Source: Planctomycetota bacterium
GTDB lineage: Bacteria; Planctomycetota; Phycisphaerae; Sedimentisphaerales; Anaerobacaceae
Assembly: GCA_022567055.1 (NCBI GenBank)
Contig: JADFHU010000129.1
Coordinates: forward strand, 1-10,452
Direction: 5' to 3'
DNA: 10,452 nucleotides
Below the pieces are notes generated by a model, which was not told where the DNA came from, searched no databases, and saw only the letters and a list, made by a program, of their open reading frames with translations. The stretch's first letter is position 1; the number at the start of each line of letters is the position of its first letter. Positions 1 through 5,692 of the stretch are shown piece by piece. The position numbers and the translations under genes were made by a program.

Positions 1-532
1 CTAAAAACGGTATTTTTGATAAAAAATTAATTTTCAGCCATCTGAACGCTGTCATCTCCATTTTTGTGTTAAAGCGTCGAGTAATGAAATTAACCGGTTG
101 TTTAAAAAGTTTTAGTGGATGGTAACGGAGTTTCCAGAAAAGAAACTTCATGTAAGTGTGGATTCTGAAAGATGATAGTTTTTTGTACTCCTTCCTCCAC
201 CGCGGAGAAAAGGTTAGTTGAGAATAATCATCATATCCTTGCTCGACCTTGTCAAAGGTATAAGTTCCCGGTATGGGTGTCATGATGAACAAAGCAATTT
301 CGTCAATGCCTGCTTTTGTAAGCTCTTTCACATAGTTCTGCGTCAGTTTCCTGTCTTCATCTTCTTCGTTAAGATAACCAAGGACAAAGCAGGCCTGGGT
401 GGTAACTTTGTTTTTGTTTAAGCACCTGACCAGCTCCAACGCACGCTCATGGTTGAATGGCTTGTCCATGGCCTTCAATACCTTTGGAGAACCAGACTCT
501 GGAGAGCAGGAAAGATATGTTAACCCTGCTTT
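1..532 (-). CDS. Radical SAM protein (B12-binding type), C-terminal fragment, truncated at both ends
   Basis: Read on the minus strand, one frame stays open from about 532 to the left edge. It begins KAGLTYLSCSPESGSPKVLK, followed by AMDKPFNHERALELVRCLN, then QACFVLGYLNEEDED, then FIMTPIPGTYTFD. The ESGS-x-x-VLKxMxK block, the FVLGY block and the TPIPGT block are the typical second half of the radical SAM barrel in B12-binding-type enzymes. The basic tail that follows (SPRWRKEYKKLSSF, then TRRFNTKMEM) also fits this group's C-terminus. The CxxxCxxC loop that binds the 4Fe-4S cluster would lie upstream and is absent, so the fragment cannot be active as it stands. To the right of ~532 the resemblance stops and a PAS domain begins on the opposite strand. 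The gene continues past position 1. Family identity is fairly sure; the substrate cannot be told. Base composition is AT-richer than the rest of the window. Confidence 0.8.
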
Positions 533-1547
533 TGCCCGTCTTTTTGAGGTCTCGGGGCCACAGGATCTTCTTGACCAGCCTTTTCTCCCAGACCCATTTT
601 GGGTTGATCCAAGCGAGAGATCCCTGTTTATGGGTGGATATACAAACTGGAGGTTTGATACCTCGGAATTAGCGATGAAGAGTGCCAAAGGGAAAAACCT
701 GTACGTATCCGTTTTTTCCAACTTTACGACCGATTCCCACGGAGTCATCAACGGCAGGCAGGGCATCGTATACGACCACACCGAACGCACAGAATCCGAC
801 AAACACAAAGACGCGCTCATCCAGCACTTGAAAAACTCCAACAGCGATCTTGAAAAATTCGCCTGTATGATGTCACACGATTTGAAAACACCGATACGCG
901 GGCTTGTGACACTGACAGACTGGATCACCACCGACTACACGGACAAATTGGATGAAGAGGTAACAGAGAAACTGGAGTTGCTTAGAAAGCGTGCAAGTGG
1001 AATAGTCGATAGGGTCGATGGCATGCTGCGTTACTGCCGACTAGACGGCGGCAAAAAGGAGTCGGTGGAGGTCGACCTCATGAAGCAGGTAAGCATGGTG
1101 ATCGACATGCTTGATGTACCCAACCATATCGAAATAGCCATTGAAAGCCAGTTGCCTGTTCTTCGCGCGCTTCCGACGCAGATTGATCAGATTTTTCAGA
1201 ATCTGTTGAGCAATGCCATTAAATTCATGGACAAGCCTCGCGGTCGCATCAGCATCCGTTGCACCGAAGAGGATAGCTTCTGGAAGTTCGAGCTTTCCGA
1301 TAATGGACCGGGCATCGAAGAGGAACACTTTGACAAGATCTTTGAGATGTTTCAGACGTTGACCGCAGGCGAAGAGTCTGAGAGCACGGGGATCGGCCTG
1401 GCCCTCGTGAAGAAGAGTGTTGAGGTCCATGGTGGGACCCTCTGGGTTGAATCGGTCTCGGGCCAAGGAAGTACATTCATATTCACGTTGCCCAAAGAGA
1501 GAGAGAAGCTCGGGTCGGTGAAATCAGATCAACTCGCGATCGCTTGA
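399..1547 (+). CDS. PAS domain sensor histidine kinase, 5' end lost
   Basis: Two-component sensor kinase, probably cytoplasmic, as no membrane segment is visible. Numbering from the ATG at 399, a PAS domain spans about residues 39-130 (YVNPAFARLFEVSGPQDLL is a classic PAS start). The HisKA helix carries the phospho-acceptor His160 in SHDLKTPIR. The HATPase domain has an N-box (NLLSNAIKF, Asn272), a G1 box (DNGPGI, 301-306), an F-box (FEMFQ, 315-319) and a G2 box (STGIGLALVKK, 329-339), so the catalytic part looks intact. Residues 1 to ~37 (399-510) are antisense to the radical SAM fragment and do not look like kinase sequence. The true start is therefore missing, and every available start codon before the PAS domain lies in foreign sequence. 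No receiver domain and no response regulator gene are next to it, so it appears to be an orphan. The signal sensed is unknown. Confidence 0.85.
   Translation: MVTLFLFKHLTSSNARSWLNGLSMAFNTFGEPDSGEQERYVNPAFARLFEVSGPQDLLDQPFLPDPFWVDPSERSLFMGGYTNWRFDTSELAMKSAKGKNLYVSVFSNFTTDSHGVINGRQGIVYDHTERTESDKHKDALIQHLKNSNSDLEKFACMMSHDLKTPIRGLVTLTDWITTDYTDKLDEEVTEKLELLRKRASGIVDRVDGMLRYCRLDGGKKESVEVDLMKQVSMVIDMLDVPNHIEIAIESQLPVLRALPTQIDQIFQNLLSNAIKFMDKPRGRISIRCTEEDSFWKFELSDNGPGIEEEHFDKIFEMFQTLTAGEESESTGIGLALVKKSVEVHGGTLWVESVSGQGSTFIFTLPKEREKLGSVKSDQLAIA
505..545. other. Head-to-head breakpoint between two truncated genes
   Basis: Left of this interval the minus strand encodes a radical SAM C-terminal half. 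Right of it the plus strand encodes a PAS-histidine kinase. Both genes lose their N-terminal parts here. PAS similarity starts at about 516 and radical SAM similarity reaches to about 532, so the join is placed only to within a few tens of bases. No insertion sequence ends, target duplication or long repeat are visible at the join. Confidence 0.6.
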
Positions 1548-1704
1548 CCTGATGGACGGTTCATGTGCAGCGGCCTCGATCTGTGAGAGGTCGGCTACTG
1601 GCTTCTCCAGGGTCAATGGCTGAGCGAATTCGACCCGCAAGTGCAGACCTCTGGCCTGGTTCAGAATCGTTCTCGCGCAGGCGCCAGTTCCTTTACCGAT
1701 CCTC

Positions 1705-1802
1705 GTGGTCGTAATCAGCCTAGCGGTTGTCGTTGTCGTAATCGATACCCCTAATTGCCCCAATTCACTGTTTCGATTACGATTACGATCACGACAACGA
1801 CC
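1705..1802. repeat. Inverted pair of degenerate GATTAC/GACAAC hexamer repeats
   Basis: The right arm (1775-1801) reads GATTAC, GATTAC, GATCAC, GACAAC, GAC on the plus strand. The left arm carries the same family in the opposite direction: GTTGTC, GTTGTC, GTAATC at 1726-1743, and GTGGTC, GTAATC at 1705-1716. The arms can pair imperfectly across a ~30-base spacer. A hexamer run alternating GAY/NAC in inverted copies looks like a dispersed or low-complexity element rather than coding sequence. Its role is unknown. Confidence 0.65.
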
Positions 1803-1817
1803 GGGAATGTGACCCGG
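1801..1817. other. Small hairpin CCGGG/CCCGG
   Basis: Perfect 5-bp stem (1801-1805 with 1813-1817) and a 7-base loop, directly after the right arm of the hexamer repeat. There is no T-run after it, so it is not itself a terminator. It may be part of the repeat element. Confidence 0.35.
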
Positions 1818-1823
1818 AAATGA

Positions 1824-1860
1824 ACCAGGCCAAAAATTTTTTACAGAGCCTGGTATTTTT
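1824..1860 (+). terminator. Terminator-like hairpin upstream of the first prepilin promoter
   Basis: ACCAGGC (1824-1830) pairs perfectly with GCCTGGT (1848-1854), followed by ATTTTT. The 17-base loop is itself A5/T6-rich and could fold further. It lies about 280 bases after the kinase stop and just before the promoter at 1872. It could end the kinase transcript and shield the next unit from read-through. The loop is longer than in standard terminators. Confidence 0.5.
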
Positions 1861-1871
1861 CAAGAAATCCC

Positions 1872-1900
1872 TTGACATGGGGAGTAAGAAGTCCTCTAAT
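1872..1900 (+). promoter_or_regulatory. Sigma70-like promoter, TTGACA-17-TCTAAT
   Basis: A perfect -35 (TTGACA, 1872-1877), a 17-base spacer and a 5/6 -10 (TCTAAT, 1895-1900) point to a start near 1907. The only gene downstream on this strand is the prepilin-like gene at 2452, which would give it a leader of about 545 bases. Confidence 0.65.
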
Positions 1901-1906
1901 AATACA

Positions 1907-2451
1907 AGCTAAAGGTAGGCTTTATATATATCCATTAGTTATCATACGTTTCGTCCTTCATTTCTGACACCTTCCTTTAGTGAGAAGCGTGTTCTTTCTC
2001 AATTCGACAGTCGCCTTTGTGCTTCCGTATTGAATTACATTTTGTGAGTCTGCTCGCGCCGGGATTCCGTCTGCTGGGTGCTCGCGAACAGAGGGACTTA
2101 AGAACCCTTATTCATAACTTGTAGCGCCATCATACCGCATTATTATCCTTTCTTAGGTTCCGCACGAGCTTCGCGCAGCGCGTCCGTGACATCGGCCCGT
2201 TGTTGCACACCCCCGCCTGACGCCAGACGTCCGTAGGCTCACGCCCACACCATCAGAGGCTTTCAGACGCTAGAGATTCGTTCTTGAGATCTTGCGGCGT
2301 TAACCGGTGAAATACGCGTATTGTTAACCCCATTTTTAGGAGGTCGTGAAGTCCTGAGTCATGAGTCAACTGTGTCATTATCACTATCTATTCTGTGTGC
2401 GTCTGAAAGCGAGTTGTCGCAGATCTCGTCAGTCACGAAGGGAGTATTACC
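1907..2451 (+). other. Long non-coding leader of the first prepilin-like gene
   Basis: No supported gene lies in this stretch. It can form a stem at 2049-2058 with 2083-2092 (TCTG-c-TCGCG with CGCGA-a-CAGA, one C/A mismatch, 24-base loop), extendable by AGTC/GACT (2047-2050 with 2095-2098). Further on are GTTAACC copies at 2299-2305 and 2323-2329 flanking the perfect palindrome AATACGCGTATT (2311-2322). The length and structure would suit a regulated 5' UTR or an independent small RNA. I could not match it to a known riboswitch class. Confidence 0.4.
2299..2329. promoter_or_regulatory. Palindrome AATACGCGTATT flanked by GTTAACC direct repeats
   Basis: A perfect 12-bp palindrome (2311-2322) sits between two GTTAACC copies (2299-2305 and 2323-2329), and GTTAAC is itself palindromic. 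The symmetry suggests a dimeric protein site or a small RNA hairpin in the prepilin leader. No regulator can be named. Confidence 0.3.
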
Positions 2452-3411
2452 ATGAAACGTCAAGGCTTTACGCTAGTGGAACTGTTGGTGGTCATCGCGA
2501 TCATCGCACTGTTGATGGGCATTCTGATGCCGGCACTGTCACGCGTCCGCCAATTGGCATTCAGATTGACCTGTGGCACCAATCTGGCGGGCATCGGCAA
2601 GGCCATGCTCATCTACTCGAATGACTACGACGATGAGCTGCCCAAGGCCGGCGGTCGGAAGAACACCTGGTCTCATCAAATCCAGGCTTGGGATGGGATC
2701 ACCCGCCGAGCTGCCTTCGGCACTGGCACATCGACCAGCAACACGCTGGGCCAGGTCACGGTCACGTCCAACTTCTATCTGTTGGTCAAGTATGCCGAAG
2801 TCACACCGAAGCAGTTTGTCTGTAAGGGCGAGACGGACACAAGAGAGTTCAAGCTCTCTGAGGTCGGTGAGCCGCCCAACCGCCCCGATTTTGAACTCAT
2901 CGACGCTTGGGATTTCGGCCCTTGGAACAGAAATGAGAAGCCCAGCGAGTACTGCAGCTATTCCTATCACCACCCCTTCAACCAGTACGCACTGACCGTC
3001 TCATCGTCTCCCACCATGGCCGTGGCGGCGGACAGAAACCCCTGGATCCCGACCCCCGTTTCCCCGGAATCCTTCGCCGACTTCATGCCGGATGAGGATC
3101 AGATCGCCCTCTATACCAATGGCACCTCCGACACGGCACGCATCGGTAACTCGAAGGCCCACCAAGGCGATGGACAAAACGTCCTCTTCCTGGATAGCCA
3201 TGTTAGTTTTGAGAAGAGGTGCTATGTCGGTACGGAGAATGACAACATCTACACCCGTGCCACGAACAACACCTTCACGAGCGGCAGCCAAAAGGACCTC
3301 AAGGGCACCGAGGTCCAGGTGTACGGCACTCAAGACCCTCTGAATCGTAAGGATTCCTGGCTCATTCAAGAGAGCGAAGATGCGGCGGGACGGGTTAGAC
3401 GGCCGCGTTAA
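2452..3411 (+). CDS. Prepilin-like (type II secretion pseudopilin-type) protein with H-x10-D motif
   Basis: 319 residues. The class III signal is MKRQG^FTLVELLVVIAIIALL: prepilin peptidase would cut after Gly5, and Glu at mature position 5 is present. The hydrophobic helix covers about residues 6-27 and leads into MPALSRVRQ, a style common in Planctomycetes and relatives. The exported globular part has four cysteines (41, 124, 168, 257). Near its end is AHQGDGQNVLFLDSHVSF, an H-x10-D version of the H-X9-DG block found in prepilin-like proteins of these phyla (here DS instead of DG). It extends about 70 residues past that block. The start is fixed by AAGGGAG at 2438-2444, 7 bases before the ATG. 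It is a single-gene unit between a strong promoter and an intrinsic terminator, with no pilus assembly ATPase or secretin genes nearby. It is probably a minor pilin or surface pseudopilin; the exact role is unknown. Confidence 0.88.
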   Translation: MKRQGFTLVELLVVIAIIALLMGILMPALSRVRQLAFRLTCGTNLAGIGKAMLIYSNDYDDELPKAGGRKNTWSHQIQAWDGITRRAAFGTGTSTSNTLGQVTVTSNFYLLVKYAEVTPKQFVCKGETDTREFKLSEVGEPPNRPDFELIDAWDFGPWNRNEKPSEYCSYSYHHPFNQYALTVSSSPTMAVAADRNPWIPTPVSPESFADFMPDEDQIALYTNGTSDTARIGNSKAHQGDGQNVLFLDSHVSFEKRCYVGTENDNIYTRATNNTFTSGSQKDLKGTEVQVYGTQDPLNRKDSWLIQESEDAAGRVRRPR

Positions 3412-3444
3412 TACGTTTTTCCAACTACTGGGTCTCGCAAACAG

Positions 3445-3477
3445 GCGGCGATCACTTTCGAGTGACGCCGCTTTTTT
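3445..3477 (+). terminator. Intrinsic terminator after the first prepilin-like gene
   Basis: GCGGCG-a-TCACT (3445-3456) pairs with AGTGACGCCGC (3461-3471), with one bulged A and a TTCG loop, followed by six T (3472-3477). It is about 35 bases after the stop codon. This is a textbook Rho-independent terminator. Confidence 0.9.
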
Positions 3478-3489
3478 CGTGTTCAGACC

Positions 3490-3528
3490 GCCTGGAGACC
3501 AGGCTGCCCGGATTGAGGACTATCCGGG
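3490..3528. other. Two tandem perfect hairpins
   Basis: GCCTGG-AGA-CCAGGC (3490-3504) is followed within two bases by CCCGGAT-8 nt-ATCCGGG (3507-3528). Both stems are perfect and back to back, just after the terminator and outside any gene. They may be part of a small structured RNA or the remains of a repeat. No T-run follows. Confidence 0.4.
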
Positions 3529-3663
3529 GGAGACTCTCAGCTTCTAGGGATTTATACGTATTTCTGAGGCCCAGGATTTCTCTTCGGCTGTCGCTTTCTT
3601 TCGGATTACGTTCTTTGAGTGGTCCGATTCATCGAACTCGATCGTGTGAATCACCGCCTGTGC

Positions 3664-3828
3664 CTAAGAGCACCTACGCAAAATGAATCTGCATTCGAGC
3701 GGCTGACTATCCCTCTGGACGGCGTCAGGCTCCATCGACCATCCTCGGATGGCCTGCTTCGCCTTGCTTGCCAGAGGCACGAAACGCTCGCTCTCGGTGC
3801 GACGATCATTTTGCGTAGGGGCTCTAAG
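3664..3828. mobile_element. MITE-like palindromic element with 23-bp imperfect terminal inverted repeats
   Basis: The left end (3664-3686, CTAAGAGCACCTACGCAAAA then TGA) and the right end (3806-3828, TCATTTTGCG then TAGGGGCTCTAAG) are inverted repeats matching at 21 of 23 positions, the innermost 15 without mismatch. They enclose about 120 bases. The unit is far too short for a transposase, and the open frames crossing it are uninterpretable. A ~165-bp unit with good terminal repeats in an intergenic space fits a miniature inverted-repeat element moved by an enzyme encoded elsewhere. No convincing target-site duplication can be fixed. It could also be an attachment-type or REP-like repeat. 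Confidence 0.55.
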
Positions 3829-3993
3829 TATTGTCCAGTATGGCAAAATTATGGCCATTCCTTATGGACGGGCAAAAGCGAAAAAATGTTTGGTAGCGGA
3901 TGTTTCTCAATTGATTTCAGACAGAGTTTGGTACAGTATTAGGGGCGTCCACAAAACCTCAATGATTAGAACCCGTGCAAAAGTGGGAACACA

Positions 3994-4023
3994 TTGGTAG
4001 TTGGCTACATCCGATTTTATAAT
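3994..4023 (+). promoter_or_regulatory. Promoter candidate TTGGTA-18-TATAAT for the second prepilin-like gene
   Basis: A consensus -10 (TATAAT, 4018-4023) follows a 4/6 -35 (TTGGTA, 3994-3999) with an 18-base spacer. Transcription would start near 4030, giving a leader of about 114 bases. The stretch from 3829 to 3993 shows nothing else I can name. Confidence 0.55.
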
Positions 4024-4057
4024 GGTTGTTCGTTGCTCGATGAAAACGCGAAACCGT

Positions 4058-4084
4058 GCATGCAACCATGGTTACAACGCATGC
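4058..4084. promoter_or_regulatory. Nested palindromes in the second prepilin leader
   Basis: GCATGC (4058-4063), the perfect 10-bp palindrome AACCATGGTT (4064-4073) and a second GCATGC (4079-4084) lie between the promoter and the ribosome binding site. The two GCATGC copies can pair around the inner palindrome as RNA, or act as protein sites in DNA. Confidence 0.35.
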
Positions 4085-4143
4085 CCCGATCCGTCTGGCG
4101 CCGAGACTGACTTTTTGTTCATGTCAAGAAAGAGGAGTGCCCA

Positions 4144-4923
4144 ATGAATAGACGCAGAGGTTTCACGCTGATCGAATTGTTGGTCGTCATCGCCATCATC
4201 GCAGTTCTGATGGGCATCTTGATGCCAGCCTTAGGCCGGGCTCGAAAACAGGCCTGGGCGGCTGCGTGTCTCAGCAATGTCCGGCAGATCGGTGTCGCCA
4301 TGACCATCTATGCTCAGGAGAACGACAACTTCGTACCCCGCGCCTTGGACAATAATGAGGTCAAGTGGATTATCGCCTTCTTGCCCAATCTGGGCGGCAA
4401 GCGGTTGACCGACAGAGAAGGGAAAGACTATCTGGAGGTCGATGCCTATCAGTGCCCGGCGTTCCCGCGCACGGGGTCGGGGGAGAACGGCAAGGGCAAT
4501 GGCGAACAAACGATCGACTACGTCGTGAACGCCTGGGACTTCGACAATCCGCAGGCCGCCGGCAACGGGCAACAGGAGATGAACCCGACCAAAATCAGCA
4601 ACATCAAGCACTCCGCCGAGCGGATCTACCTCGCCGACAACGAGGCGGGTGACTGGCGTCCGGTCGTCCGAGACCGCTATGAGCTGGACCTGTTCCGGAA
4701 CTTCAACTACCTGGACGTCTGGTCCCGCACCCATTTAGCCGCTTCGAATTCCACCAACCGGGGCAACAACCAGACCCGTCGCGTCGCCCAGGATCGACAC
4801 CGAACCATGGGGTGCAATAACCTCTTCTTTGACGGACACACCGAGTGGCTCAGTGCGGAGGAGAATACCACTAGGTACTGGTGTGGCGTCTACCTCCCAG
4901 TCGATGAGAATAGAGATTATTGA
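4144..4923 (+). CDS. Prepilin-like (type II secretion pseudopilin-type) protein with H-x10-DG motif
   Basis: 259 residues. The prepilin signal is MNRRRG^FTLIELLVVIAIIAVL, with cleavage after Gly6, Glu at mature position 5 and one hydrophobic helix (about 7-28) followed by MPALGRARKQ. The N-terminus is nearly the same as in the gene at 2452, but the exported part differs: cysteines at 42, 104, 224 and 247, a NAWDFDNPQ stretch reminiscent of the DAWDFGPWN of its neighbour, and HRTMGCNNLFFDGHTEWL near the end. That block has the same H-x10-D spacing as the other protein but with the usual DG. The two are probably diverged paralogues. The start is set by AAAGAGGAG (4129-4137), six bases before the ATG. 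It has its own promoter upstream and no visible terminator in the 27 bases before the convergent next gene. It is expected to be anchored in the inner membrane or assembled into a pseudopilus; the specific role is unknown. Confidence 0.88.
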   Translation: MNRRRGFTLIELLVVIAIIAVLMGILMPALGRARKQAWAAACLSNVRQIGVAMTIYAQENDNFVPRALDNNEVKWIIAFLPNLGGKRLTDREGKDYLEVDAYQCPAFPRTGSGENGKGNGEQTIDYVVNAWDFDNPQAAGNGQQEMNPTKISNIKHSAERIYLADNEAGDWRPVVRDRYELDLFRNFNYLDVWSRTHLAASNSTNRGNNQTRRVAQDRHRTMGCNNLFFDGHTEWLSAEENTTRYWCGVYLPVDENRDY

Positions 4924-4950
4924 GCCGAGCAGGCGGTCTCCGTTCGAATC

Positions 4951-5598
4951 TTATTCCCGGCACCACGCATAGAGATAGGCGACACCTTCGGACATGATCT
5001 CTCGAACGCCGGCGCTGGTTCTCCACCAGGTGTCCGGATGGTACTGCTCATTTGGAACGGAAGTGACTCCCAGTCCGTAGATTGAGGGCAATATCTTTCT
5101 GTAGATCAGATAGCTCCGTCGGGCGTGAGGCCCAAGGGTCATCAACCTCAATCTGACGATCTTTGGATTCTCGGACAACCATCTTTGCACTTCCAGGGCC
5201 GATTCTCGGGTCCTATCTTTTTCGACCCGGGGGCAGGGCAGCGCCTTGACCCGGTCCTCCGGCACGCCCATCTTCAGTAGAGAGGCAGCGGCCAATTCCG
5301 CATAGGTCTTGTGCTGAGACAGATAGTACCCGCGGGCCAAGGGTCCCCCTGTGGTGACGATGAGTTCACAGCGACCTCGATTAAACTGCTCGATTGCTTC
5401 TTTCAGTACGTAGTCCGGCACCCACCCTTCCACAATCAGGATGTTGGCATCAATGGGTTGACTATAGGAAAGAAAGGAATCGACATTGGCAACGCATGCG
5501 AAGACCCCAAGGGTGAAACAGATGAATAGGCACATCCACCCCCAAACAGTTAGGGCAACTCTCTCTTTCTTGACGAATAGCGTCGCTTTTAGCGTCAT
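4951..5598 (-). CDS. DUF218 (SanA/ElyC/YdcF-type) membrane-anchored protein
   Basis: 215 residues with one N-terminal membrane segment (about 16-38) and a Rossmann-like domain outside it. DUF218 features follow in order: ANILIVEGWVPDYVLKEA (51-68), the turn VTTGGP (81-86), a KTYAELAAASLLKMGVPEDRV helix-strand unit (97-117), DRTRESALEVQRWL (128-141) and LMTLGPHARRSYLIYRK (152-168). Members are linked to cell-envelope or cell-wall precursor functions, and related proteins are encoded near exopolysaccharide genes; the biochemical activity is not settled. The start at 5598 fits the membrane anchor, though the ribosome binding site is weak. It is convergent with the second prepilin-like gene (27-base gap) and lies downstream of the sugar dehydrogenase on the same strand, 94 bases away, so a shared transcript is possible. 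The 94-base gap shows no gene or clear signal. Confidence 0.8.
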   Translation of the reverse strand: MTLKATLFVKKERVALTVWGWMCLFICFTLGVFACVANVDSFLSYSQPIDANILIVEGWVPDYVLKEAIEQFNRGRCELIVTTGGPLARGYYLSQHKTYAELAAASLLKMGVPEDRVKALPCPRVEKDRTRESALEVQRWLSENPKIVRLRLMTLGPHARRSYLIYRKILPSIYGLGVTSVPNEQYHPDTWWRTSAGVREIMSEGVAYLYAWCRE

Positions 5599-5692
5599 CC
5601 GAGCGGCCTGCTAGAAAAGAGTGAACGACCGCACAGCCAATCAACAGGCGGCGAGACGACGGAGGCCGGAGCATGCAGTTCGCGGGTTCAGG

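Noticed and set aside
218..421. Plus-strand 67-residue frame
   Set aside because: It is antisense to the radical SAM fragment, whose minus-strand translation has clear family motifs.
533..660. Possible continuation of the radical SAM frame to the right through a one-base frameshift (NPKWVWEKRLVKKILWPRDLK)
   Set aside because: The same bases encode a convincing PAS domain on the plus strand, and the minus-strand stretch lacks radical SAM motifs and soon meets a stop.
1524..1763. Minus-strand 79-residue frame after the kinase
   Set aside because: Its N-terminal part is the hexamer repeat (ITTTTTARLITTT). There is no ribosome binding site or recognisable domain.
1907..2451. Cyclic-di-GMP or other known riboswitch in the prepilin leader
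   Set aside because: I could not find the conserved core of a known class. The structure remains only a hairpin candidate.
2361..2624. Plus-strand 87-residue frame upstream of the first prepilin-like gene
   Set aside because: It overlaps the real gene in another frame, and its sequence is arginine-rich and patternless.
2539..2973. Minus-strand 144-residue frame inside the first prepilin-like gene
   Set aside because: It is a shadow of a well-supported gene on the other strand.
3619..3942. Open frames across the palindromic element on both strands
   Set aside because: They run through both inverted repeats, have no start signals and resemble no domain I know.
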